64,000 nt of DNA, from the NCBI GenBank assembly GCA_035235625.1, contig CP141141.1:23743968-23807967 (forward strand), read 5' to 3'. The stretch's first letter is position 1; each line of letters starts with the position of its first letter. A program made the translations under genes and the position numbers. Source of the stretch: Saururus chinensis (taxonomy: Eukaryota; Streptophyta; Magnoliopsida; Piperales; Saururaceae). This document shows positions 22,380-32,701 of this stretch, in pieces. Under the pieces are notes generated by a model. That model ran no database searches. It saw only the letters and a list, made by a program, of their open reading frames with translations, and was not told the DNA's origin.

Positions 22380-22980
22380 GGCTAGGAAAAATCATGTTTT
22401 GATGAATTGAAGATGCTTCAAGAAAAATTTTGTGCTATGAACATGAGAAATCTCAACTTGTGTATGAAAAATCCTTATGTGATACCAAAAATATTGAGTT
22501 GCTTGAGAAAATTAAATTATTGGAAGAAGAATTAAAAACATCTTCAAAATTGAAAGAATTTGTCAACGACAAAGAAAAACTTGATAAAATTCTTTCTTGT
22601 GGATAATTTGTTTGTGATAAAAATGGTTTAGAGTATGTTGGACATGAAATTTTAAATTCCTTAGTAAAATTTGTCAAGCCTAAAAATTTGAGTAATAATA
22701 ATGATGTTGGTACCTCAAATTCTAAATTTTTGGTTGAAAAATAATTGCTTGAGAAGGAACTAGTAACTAAATTTGAACCAAACAAGAACAAATTAGTGAA
22801 GAAACCACAACTTGTGAGTGATATTGTTAAAATTGACTTATTTAGACAAATCAAATGGATGAGAAGAAACTTAAAGGAACTTAGTGCAAAGGTTCAAAAT
22901 CTTAGAAATCGGGCTCACACATGTGATTTACTAAGAGATTATCATAATTTTGCTCAGAATGGTTATCACTAAGAGATTCA
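22380..22980 (+). pseudogene. copia gag-like remnant (coiled-coil part)
   Basis: Plus-strand pieces show a Lys/Glu/Leu-rich coiled coil (EKIKLLEEELKTSSKLKEF) and an FVCDKNGLEYVG segment, as in copia gag proteins. In-frame stops occur near 22603 and 22741. Confidence 0.65.
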
Positions 22981-22987
22981 AGAATTT

Positions 22988-23356
22988 GTGGAAACTAAGA
23001 CAATTTGGGTAAAGAAAGAGGATGTGAAATGTTTTGTAGTGCACACAACCATGAAAACTCAACACTCTAACATGTGGTACCTTGATAGTGGATGTTCAAA
23101 ATACATGAATAATGACAAATCTAGATTTACTAATTTAGTAGAAAAATATAATGGCAAAGTTACCTTCGGAGATAGGACTACTATAAAAATAGATGGGATA
23201 GGCACTTTGAAAGTTTCTGGATTACCTAATTTTGATAATACTTCGTATGTGAAGGGTTTGAAAGCTAATCTTTTGAGCATTAGTCCAATTTGTGACTTTG
23301 GTTTTGTTCTCAATTTTATAAAGAAAGTTTGTTACATTATTGACAATCTAGAATGA
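22988..23356 (+). pseudogene. copia protease
   Basis: A 122-codon frame with the aspartic protease motif WYLDSGCSKYM, then VTFGDRTTIKIDGIGTL and LKANLLSIS, all standard for Ty1/copia protease. It is the best-preserved part of the element. Confidence 0.85.
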
Positions 23357-23459
23357 CTTGTGTAAAATGTATAAAAGTACATGATAATTATTATTTGTTT
23401 GATCCTATTTATTTTACAAACTTTTCATTACTTGAAAATACTTGTGGTATCAAAGATTA

Positions 23460-24392
23460 GGAATCTGAATTTCAGAGATTTGACAAAAATAACAAAGAAG
23501 TAAAAATCAGAGGTGCCCTATTTTGAAAACTCCTGAAAATTTTGTATGTGACATTTATCAAAAGGGTAAATAGTCAAAATGGACTAATGCAAATAACTAG
23601 TTTTGGTGGTAAAAAGTACATCTTGGTGATGGTGGATGACTTATCAAGATTCACTTGGGTAGATTTGCTTAGGAAAAATTCAAATATTTTTTAAACATTC
23701 AAAATAATTTCCCTGACAATATAAAACACAAGTGGTTTGCACATTCAAAATATTAGGAGTTATAGAGGTAGTGAATTCACTGACTTTAGATTTAAAGAGT
23801 TTTGTGATAAACATAGAATTCATTATGAGTTCTCAACCCCAAAAACTCTTCAACAAAATGGAATAGCTAAAATGAAAAATAGGACTATTCAGGAAATGAC
23901 TAGGGTTTTACTTTGGCTAAAACAATTTGGGCAAAAACTGTGAGTATTGTAACTTACACCATCAATAAAGTCTATTTAAGACCTAATATAGTCTAAACTT
24001 CTTATGAGTTGTGGAGAGGTAAAACACCTACTGTTAAACACTTTAGAGTCTTTGAAAGCCCTTTTCATATCTTGAGAGATATGAAATTTTTAGGAAAATT
24101 TAATAGTAAGAGTGATGATGAAATTTTTCTTAGATACTCTTTGATAATTAGGGCATATAGAGTTTTTAACAAAAGAACTCATACTATCATGTAATCTTTT
24201 AATGTGATTGTGAATGATACACAAATATTTGAAACTCAAAACATTCAACATGCGAAAGAAAAACAAAAGGTTGATTATTGTTATGATTATGATGATTTAG
24301 ATAATGTGTTTAGTTATGCATATTATAAGGAAAAGGAACATGTGGAGGTTCATGATGATCACATTCATAAAATTGAAGTTCAAGAAGAATAG
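23460..24392 (+). pseudogene. copia integrase
   Basis: Pieces in order: a pre-integrase remnant; YILVMVDDLSRFTWV near 23610-23660; IRSYRGSEF, then HRIHYEFSTPKTLQQNGIAK (23737-23943), which matches the DxxGEF and PQQNGVVE regions; and LGKFNSKSDDEIFLRYS, then YRVFNKRT (24009-24194). Some conserved residues are changed and stops intervene. Confidence 0.8.
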
Positions 24393-24579
24393 AAAAAACC
24401 ACAAGTTCAAGCTGGTTATGTACCTAATTAGGTTCAAAAAGATTATTTTGAAACCAATTTGATTGATGATATCAATGAAGGAGTGAAAACAAGATAATAA
24501 TTAAAAGAATAAATAAAAATTTCTTGTTATGATATATCTCTTACTAAACCATAGAAGAATGATGAAGCTCTTCAGGATG

Positions 24580-25760
24580 AGAATTAGATAAATCCAATGC
24601 AAGAGGAGCTAAGACAATTTGCTAGCAATGATGTATTGTTTCTTGTCCCTAGACCTAAGCAATGTAATGTCATAGGTAAAAAGTAGATTTACAAGAACAA
24701 GACAGATGAACAAGTTAATGTGGTAAGAAACAAAGTAAGATTGGTTGCTCAAGGCTACACACAACTAGAAGACATTGATTTTGATGAAATATTTTCTCCT
24801 ATTACTAAACTTGAACCTATTTGATTGTTTTTTGCTATGTGTTGTCATTTAAAATTTTATGTATATCAAATGGATGTTAAGAGTATTTTTTTGAATGAAA
24901 TTTAAAAGAGGAAGTCTATGTTGAACAACCTAAGGGTTTTATTGACCCTCATCCTCCTGATTATGTGTATAAATTAAAGAAATCTTTGCATGGTTACACA
25001 AGATGAGGTGTTGATAAGACATTATTTATCAAGAAGTATGGAAAGCATGTTGTGATGACACAGATCTATGTGGATGACATTATCTTTGGCTCTACAAATG
25101 ATAAGCTTACCAAAACTTTTGCAAAGGAGATGAGTACGGACTCTTAAATGAGTATTGAAGGATTACTAACTTATTTTCTTGGATTGCAATTGGAACAAAC
25201 TGATTTCTAAATCTTCAACTCACAGTCAAAGTTTGCTAAAGATTTTGTGATGAAGTTTGGACTTCAAGATGCAAAACATGACAAGGCACCTATGTCTCTT
25301 TCTATCAAGTTGAGTAAAGTTGCTTTATGTAAATATGTTGAACAAACCTTGTATAGAAGCATGATTTATCTTTTGTACTTAATTGCTAATCGCCCAAATA
25401 ATTGCTTAAGTGTAGGAGTATGTGTTAGATATCAAGCTGATCCTGAAGAATCTCACATGATTGTTGTTAAGAGAATAGTAAAATATTTGAGCAAACCTAT
25501 AGGATTTGGTTTATGGTTTTTATTTGACACTACTCCTGAACTAGTAGGATATTCAGATGCTGATTGGGCAGGAAATGTAGATGATAGGAAAAGTAATTCA
25601 GGTGGATGTTTTATGTAGGAAATTGCTTAGTTTTTTGACATAGTAAAAAATAAATTTGTGTTTTTTATCAACTGCAGAAGTTGAATATATAGTTGTTGGT
25701 AGTAGCTATTCTCAATTGATGTGGATGTAAAGGATGTTATTTGATTATTAGATTTTTTTC
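24580..25760 (+). pseudogene. copia reverse transcriptase and RNase H
   Basis: Reverse transcriptase pieces include RLVAQGYTQ, YQMDVKS and the YVDDIIFGSTND active-site segment near 25066. RNase H is seen as GYSDADWAGNVDDRKS, then SGGCF, ending at 25618, with a broken remainder (AEYI) to about 25740. At least four stops and two frameshifts. Confidence 0.85.
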
Positions 25761-26359
25761 ACAAAATCTTTGGATTTCAACAAGTTTATTAACCTTAGAA
25801 AAGTCCTTGGACTTGCTTGCTCAGAGTAATTGTATAAGAGTTCTTGACCCTTGTTTTGAATGAAAATTTTTTGGGACATTAGAAACAACAAAAACTATTT
25901 TTAATTTTTAAGGTTTTTGATAGTTTGTTTAGTGTTTAGTTGAGTTATTTTTAGAAAAAAATTCAAAAAATTAATAAAAAAAAGAGTTTGTATCTTTTCA
26001 AACATATAGATGACATATCATATAGAACACGTACACTTGAATTGTGGAAGTATTGCACAATAGTGGGTCACACATGTAATGCATTAGGGATACAATTTTA
26101 AGTTAAGAGGACTATTGGAATATCAGTTAAGTAGAGTTTTCATTTTCATAATAATACTTTGTGTATTATTGATTTACTAAAAGACTTAGTACTCACAATG
26201 GGAATTCGAGATTATATATCGGGTTAAATGAATAATAAGGTTGATGTATTTCTTGACTGTGATGTTATGAGGTAGTATAAGGTAGTTAAACGGTTTAGCT
26301 TCCTTTACATGTTGAATGGGATTTGATATGTTTATGTCTTTTTTCTTTTGAACAGTTGA
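25761..26359. other. Unassigned sequence between copia remnant and CACTA-2
   Basis: AT-rich, no open frame of note and no repeat seen. It may be the copia 3' untranslated part; no 3' LTR is present. Confidence 0.4.
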
Positions 26360-26772
26360 TAGAGAGGGTCAAGAGAGTGAAGAGAGAGAGAGAGAGAAGT
26401 GATAAAGAGGAGAGACAAAGAGAGAGTGGGTAGAAAGAGGAGAGAAAGAGAGATGAGAGAGGGGGGAGAGAAAGAGGAGAAAGAGGGAAGAGAGAGTGAA
26501 GAGAGAAAGATAGGTGGGAGATAAGATAGAGAGATGAGAGAGAGGGGGAGAGAGAAGAGAAGGATTAATAAATAAATTTAGTCTATTTGCGACACTCATT
26601 TAGGAGTGTCACAAATAGTTACAATATGTTGTGGTGCTAATAACTAAGCATCACAACTATTATACTATTTGCGATGCTCAATAGTGAGTGCCGAAAATAA
26701 TACAATATTTGAAAAAATAGTTTATACTATTTGTTATGCTCATAAGAAGCGTCACAAATATATAAAACAGTA

Positions 26773-27608
26773 GCGACGCTAAATCATAAGTGTCACTACT
26801 GTTTATACTATTTACGATGCTACTTATGAGTGTCGCAAATAGATACAACTATTTTTTAATAAATGTTACTATTTGCGACGCTCAGTAAAGAGTGTTGCAA
26901 ATAGTTATTATAGTTGTGGAGCTTCATTGTCCTTTCTCTCTCTCTCTCTTTACTCTATCTACCCTCTCTCTTCACTCTCTCTCTCTCTCTCCTTCGTCCC
27001 ACCCTCTATCTTTATTCCCCTTTTTGCGATGCTTCAAATTGAAGCATTGCAAAAAGGGGAGCGCGGGCAAAATTTCACGCGCGGGCAAAATTTTTGCCCG
27101 TGCTAATTAATGGTCTTCGCCCCCACCCTCCACCCCTGGTGCAGGAAGATGAGGAGCAACGTGGGTGGCACCGGATCTGGCTCTACCCCTAGATTCCGTC
27201 GCCACCCCCATTCCAGTTCCCCCCTCCCCCCCCACCAACCAGAGGAGGAGGAGAAGAGAGAAGCGACGCTAAATCATAAGTGTCACTACTATTTATACTA
27301 TTTACGATGCTACTTATGAGTATCGCAAATAGTATAAAACTATTTTTTAATAAATGTTACTATTTGCGACGCTCAGTAAAGAGTGTTGCAAATAGTTATT
27401 ATAGTTGTGGAGCTTCATTGTCCTCTCTCTCTCTCTCTCTTTACTCTCTCTACCCTCTCTCTTCACTCTCTCTATCCTCTCTCTCTGCTCTCGCTTCACA
27501 CACACACTCTCTCTTGTCCCTCTTCCCTCTCTCTCTTCACTCTCTCTATCCTCTCTCTCTGCTCTCGCTTCACACACACACTCTCTCTTGTCCCTCTTCC
27601 CTCTCTCT

Positions 27609-27665
<57 letters not shown>

Positions 27666-27905
27666 CCAGCCTCTCTCTTTATTCCCCTTTTTGCGATGCT
27701 TCAAATTGAAGCATCGCAAAAAGGGGAGCGCGGGCGAAATTTCACGCGCGGACAAAATTTTTGCTCGTGCTAATTAATGGTTTTCACCCCCACCCTCCAC
27801 CCCTGGTGCGGGAAGATGAGGAGCAGTGTGGGTGGCACCGGATCTAGCTCTACCCCTGGATTCCATCGCCACCCCCATTCTAGTTCCCCCCTCCCCCCAC
27901 CAACC
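26773..27905. repeat. Large tandem duplication inside CACTA-2
   Basis: Copy 1 (26773-27262) and copy 2 (27263-27905) share, in order: GCGACGCTAAATCATAAG, a GCGACGCTCAGTAAAGAGTG block, a CT tract, the 43-bp palindrome, the GGGCAAAATTT segment and a GC-rich part with CACCCCTGGTGC. Copy 2 has an expanded CT tract that includes a further tandem repeat of about 76 bp (near 27464-27610). Confidence 0.85.
27684..27726. repeat. 43-bp perfect palindrome
   Basis: Arms 27684-27704 and 27706-27726 are perfect reverse complements of 21 bp around one central base. The arm begins CCCCTTTTTGCGATGC. The matching palindrome in copy 1 at 27017-27059 has a single mismatch. Directly downstream lies a second dyad around GGGCAAAATTTTTGCCC (clear at 27083-27100). 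Confidence 0.95.
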
Positions 27906-28060
27906 AGAGGAGGAGAAGAGGGGGTGGCACCGGATCCAGCTCCGCCCTGGATTTCGGCACCACCCCCATCCTTTGCCCCCTCTCCTTTCTCTCGAGGAGA
28001 AGAGGGGGCGGTGCCGGATTTGGCTCCGACCCTGGATTCCGGTGCCCTCCACCCCCCCCC
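27835..28060. repeat. GC-rich tandem repeat of about 90 bp
   Basis: Three successive units start CACCGGATCTAGCTC, CACCGGATCCAGCTC and TGCCGGATTTGGCTC (near 27836, 27928 and 28011), each continuing with CCCTGGATT and a C-rich stretch. Open frames in all directions are compositional. Confidence 0.75.
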
Positions 28061-28795
28061 CCCCCCTCCCCTTCTCCTCCCGTTCCTCTCTTTGGCTCCC
28101 CCACCCATCGCTAGTCTCCGCTGCCGCCACCCTGGTTACATTACTAGCCATCCCCTTCCCCGTTCAACTGCCGAACACCCCTCCCCCCAATGCACCCCTG
28201 CCCCGGCCTCCACCCCCTCCCGATTGCCGGAGGAGGAGTTGACAAGGGGGGAGGCAGGACTTTCTTTTAATTTTTTTCATTTTAGCGGTGCTTTAATAAG
28301 CATTGCAAATAATTGTTTTTAATTTCTTTTCTTTTTAGCGATGCAAATGAAATGTCACTAATAATGTTTTAAAAAATTCTTTATTGGTGATGGTTAGTGT
28401 AGTGTTGCTAATAATACATTATTAGAGATGCTTATTTAAATTTTGGCTTTTTTATTTTATTAGCAATATTTTTTAAAACGTTGCTAAAATACTTTTTGCG
28501 ACAAATAAGAAACATTGCTAGTAATGTTTTTATATTTTTTTTAAAATATGTTAACATATTAGTGACACTTTAAAAGGCATTACAAAAACTAATATTAGCG
28601 ACAAAAAATAGAGTGTCGCTAATATTAGTACTATTAGCGATGTTTTCATATATGCGTCACTAATGAGCAATTGCGACGAGACTATTATCAACGATTTGAG
28701 TGTCATTTTTAAGCATCACTAATAGTCATTAGCGATGCTTTTGGGACTATTAGCGACGCTTTGAAGTGTCACTGCTAGTCTTTTTTCTTTTAGTG

Positions 28796-30685
28796 AGGTT
28801 TATGTAAGACATCTCTCGTTGGCCCTCAAAAGTCCACATAAAAGACTTTATCAAAAACACAGACCGAACTACTATTAGTCATCCCATCGATTACCTATGA
28901 GAAGATTAGATGACCATGGATATAAAAACCACTGGTTGAAATTATGAATATAGACTTTTGAGTGTTTACTTTTATCTTGTAAAGGTATGAATCTAAGGTT
29001 TTATGCATTTACAAGTTTTATTTAAATAATTCTTTTAAACAGAATCGTTATAGTACCAGTTTGGGAATAATTTATTCTTCTACTCTAGCTATCAAGACAC
29101 ACTTATACGTCAATGAGGGTGTCAATGGTTAGGAGAATATTAACAATTGTTGGGGATGTTTTAGAATTCTATTGGGCACTAGCAAAGGGACTGACACGTT
29201 GACGTTGATGTCAGTGAACTAAACTCCTAGAAGTCTACCCACTATCGGAAGTGACTGATATATACATAAATTCAAGTTGATTGAGTAATCCATAAGCCTC
29301 AAGATCATGTTTTCTTGTCTAAATCATGAAATTTTATTCTTAGCATTCTGATCTTTTCCACATAATGGAAATCCCCTCTCATGCTCATTGTCAATCATTA
29401 TCTGCAAAATTCATTCCATCCCTTGCTTCTTTCTTGTTTTAGTGTGCCCTTCACTTCCTTTCTCTTGATTTTGAGAAATTTTTGAAGAAATGGGAGTCTA
29501 AGGGGACTCAAAGTATTTATAAGGGAGGAAAAATATAATTGTGGTATATAACCAGTAAAATGGGTAGTTTTGGAGCCTATCATCGAAATTGCCATGATTG
29601 TTGGTAATTTGTCCGACGTGTTGATGTTTTGCGGATAAACCTAAGTCTAAATTTGAATAGGCCTAACTTCCTCTTATGAATTTCAATGAACTCATTCTTG
29701 GTAGTGTTGCAAAGATTTCTCTATCTACTTCGTAAACTCAAAGTTTTAGACCTTAAATTCTTGTGCAAAACAAGTTATTTTATTAAGAAGGCGCAAAGGC
29801 CAAATTCACTACTTTTCACATAGGCAATGTTAAGAAATGTAGGAAAATCATGAGTGTTATAGGTAGGCTTTAAGATTCTAGAGAAAAGAGAAATCAGACC
29901 AAAAGGGCCAATCAGAGGGCCCCTAGGTGGGGTCACGACGGTGGCTATTATTGGTAATATTTAACATGTTTTAGTGTATAATAATGTATGTCTTGCCAGA
30001 ATCCATTAAGAAATTGAAGCTTTTCATTATAAGTTTATGTTGTAATTATAAACTTATGAAAATTTAAAAAGAAAACTGAAAAATGCAAGCTAACTAGACT
30101 AGGTTTGAGTTTCAGCTTTGAGCTAGTTAGTCAGATGTTCAACTCAGGCTCAACCTGCACCTAATCCTTACTTATAGCCGCCCCAGTGGGACTGCCCCTG
30201 GTCCCAATACGGAGGCCACAAGACCTTGGATAATCCAGGACATATCATCACAGAACAAAACGTGAAGATATGAAGATAGTAGCTTTCAGGAACGTGGCAA
30301 TAACATTGACGAAACTCCCAAATCATTCTAGTATCTAATGTGTAAGAACAAATCTGTCGGTTGATACGTTTATATATATTGCCAAAGTACTTAATCTTGT
30401 GTGCATATTCTTTTGGAACATGACATCGATATTTGAGAGAAGGAAGAAATATAAAAACTAGTATCCAATCCTTGAATCTTGGTGAGAACTGATGAAAGTG
30501 CAGGATGCGAGGAAAGTCGAAGATGATTGAGGAATGAAAGAGAAATCTCTCGTGAGTTGTGTATAAGGAATTGAATAGGGGTTTTAACATGCAAGAATGA
30601 AAGATGTTGGAGGTGGAGCTCACCTTTCTAGGAAAATGGCACGCCATGGAAGACCAGTCACGACCATGGACCCTAGTGCCCAAAA
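28796..30685. other. Unassigned region, possible old LTR at its start
   Basis: The first 60 bp match a block at 13384. Strings such as GACACGTTGACG and GTCCGACGTGTTGATG suggest an LTR. A 177-codon minus-strand frame (30701-30168) has no recognised domain and lies in low-information DNA. I do not call a gene here. Confidence 0.35.
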
Positions 30686-31190
30686 CCAAAACACCTCCCA
30701 CTATTTCATCTTCACCTCAAAATCCCAAGTTCCATAATCCGATTTATCTTTCCATAGTAGACCCAATTCACAAAGGAGTCCACGAATTACATGACATACT
30801 GTTTCAAGTCTAAATAGTTTGAAATACGGCAAAAAGGGTTAAGATCAGGGGAAACACCCTTTGTCCTATATTAATAACTTCATTTCGACTAAAGATTTTT
30901 TCCATAAGAAAAATTTTATTTGGTTCAATTTAAGTAACTGAGTACTTACAAAAGTATTTCAAAAGGTAGACTTCACTATTCAATAAAAAATACTATTTTT
31001 CTAAATAAAACTCTTAATATGGGACGAAATGACTATATATTTAAACACCTCCCCACTATTGCATCTTTACCTCAAAATACTAAATTTCCATATAGTAGAC
31101 CCAATTTGCAATGGAGTCCTTTAATTAATTGATGAACTGTTTCAAGTTTAAATAGTTTGAAATGGAGCCTAAAGATGAAGATCAGGGGAT
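30686..31190. repeat. Direct repeat of about 160 bp flanking a small MITE
   Basis: The blocks 30686-30850 and 31046-31195 share CACCTCCC, CTCAAAATAC-like, ATAGTAGACCCAATT, GTTTCAAGT, AAATAGTTTGAAAT and GATCAGGGG in the same order. They are separated by a MITE-like segment (30852-31036). Confidence 0.7.
30852..31036. mobile_element. Stowaway-like MITE
   Basis: The left end is TTTGTCCTATATTAATAACT and the right end on the minus strand is TTTCGTCCCATATTAAGAGT, giving imperfect terminal repeats of the CTCCCTCCGTCCCATATTA type known from plant Tc1/mariner MITEs. No intact TA duplication was confirmed. Confidence 0.5.
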
Positions 31191-31195
31191 AAGAA

Positions 31196-32160
31196 AAATT
31201 ATATATTTTAAACTTCAAATTATCTGCCCGCCTATGAAGAAAAATTCAGTTCATATATTCCGTCACTTTTGGATTTTATTGATGATGCCGTATGAATTAA
31301 AGGGTGTGGTTCAAAAGCTACTTTATGGTGGTTAGAGAGAGAGGTGGGGTACTAGGGCAGGCGATAGTTCTTAAACTTGATGCACTTTGAAGTGTAAGTG
31401 TGTTTTGATAACACAAACGTAATCACAACTTTATTCCTTCTTTGGACCCAGGAGGGAACGTACACAGTTCCCGATTCCTTTTGGACAGGCCTCGCCTCTT
31501 TTCATGGCCTTGGAGTTGGAGGCAATAGGAGAGAGAATGATAAAGGGAATAAAAAATGTTCCTCCCCCTCCAGAATCCCTAAACCATTTTAGCCAAAAAT
31601 AATTGTAGTGTAAAATCCAAGTACAAGAGTATAGAGAAAGAGAGAAGTGTCGCTACATATAAAGTATCAAGTGTATGTACTTATTGGCAACTATAAACTA
31701 TCCTATTTATTTATTGTTATTTGCTTGTTTCGCTTTTGAATAGCGCTACTGTCTTGAGTAGTCTTTTTAGTATACCTGTATGTACAATTCGAACAAGAAA
31801 TGGAAAGAGGAAATAGAGTCTAGCTAGGCTATCGTTTTAAGACAGATTCATCCTCCCCTTAGGTGCTTCGGGAGAGATTGATGTTTATCTCTTGGGATGA
31901 AACGATCTGATGTTGCTAGAGGAAGTACTCCAATATCAATCCACGACAAAATAACTTTATTTGTACTCTCAGAAATGAGACTGGACTTATGCGAAATTTA
32001 TACTTTGTGAATGTAAAAAACTTAAGTAGATAAGAGCCTATCATTGATGGCTAAACTTAGGTTTTATATACTCACTTTAAAAAAGTCTCATTTTCTATGT
32101 GAAACTATTTATTCTCTTTCAACACCTAAACTTAATTTACTCTCTCATATATATTATCCA
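31196..32160. other. Intergenic DNA upstream of the SMXL3-like gene, nothing recognised
   Basis: Mostly single-copy-looking AT-rich sequence with no repeat family or long open frame identified. It may include distal regulatory DNA of the gene at 32702. Confidence 0.4.
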
Positions 32161-32701
32161 ATATTTATCTAATTCTAATCTCAAAGTATTTGTTAATCAC
32201 TTTCCCTAAGGGAGAGAGGGAGGGGGAGAGAGAAAAGAGGTAAAGCTAAGTTGCCTTTGAAGCTGGTGCATTCTTCCTGCTTGTCAGCACATGCAATCCA
32301 CTTTCCGCCATAAAATCGACTTTGGACCAAGAATTTACCCTCCTCTGCAAGAAAAGCACAGACCCACTACATCAGTACAACTTCACACACCCTGAAGCCA
32401 CTAAATAAAGCAGATAAACTATTTCGACACTCTCATACACAAACAACAAGACAGCCACAATACAGGCACACTAGAAAAAGAGAATAAGAGATCACATATA
32501 TAGCTTTACATGACAGCCTCCCTACAAATCCATCCCCCCTACCATATTCCCACTTCCCTACCCAACTTGATCCACTTCTTCCCACCTTCCCTACCAATTC
32601 AAATGCCACCCATCTGCCCCAAACCCTCAGTTTGATCCAATTCTATTGAATACTTCCACTGAAGAATTAAACCAGGGTGTTGTGAGATAGAGATAGAGAA
32701 G
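32161..32701 (+). promoter_or_regulatory. Proximal promoter / 5' UTR region of SMXL3-like gene
   Basis: A purine tract (GAGAGAGGGAGGGGGAGAGAG, 32213-32233) about 470 bp upstream of the start codon resembles GAGA/BPC-type plant elements. 32240-32700 is C/A-rich and free of transposon sequence. A short purine-rich leader precedes the ATG at 32702. No confident TATA box or transcription start could be placed. Confidence 0.35.

Larger units (their letters stand above)
21247..25760 (+). mobile_element. Decayed Ty1/copia element with 5' LTR (family A)
   Basis: A 5' LTR is followed by gag, protease, integrase, reverse transcriptase and RNase H in the Ty1/copia order. Numerous stops and frameshifts show it is dead. 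No 3' LTR is present; unassigned DNA and then CACTA-2 follow. Confidence 0.85.
26360..28795. mobile_element. CACTA-like non-autonomous element, right part (CACTA-2)
   Basis: The right end is TAGTG at 28791-28795. Read inward it begins CACTAAAAGAAAAAAGACTA, near-identical to CACTA-1. The last 500 bp are subterminal hairpin repeats (TAGCGACGCT and variants). The interior has GA/CT tracts, tandem duplicated hairpin arrays, the 43-bp palindrome module and GC-rich tandem repeats. No left CACTA end was found; the GA tract at 26360 joins unrelated DNA directly, so the left side looks truncated. Confidence 0.7.

Noticed and set aside
22453-23313. Minus-strand frames of 133 and 84 codons
   Set aside because: Antisense of copia gag and protease remnants.
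27770-28322. Pro-rich and Gly-rich open frames up to 181 codons
   Set aside because: Overlapping open frames on both strands in a GC-rich tandem repeat; no domain.
30168-30701. 177-codon minus-strand frame
   Set aside because: Uninterrupted, but no recognisable domain or intron signals, and it is rich in aromatic and Cys residues as expected by chance in AT-rich DNA. Kept only as an unassigned region.
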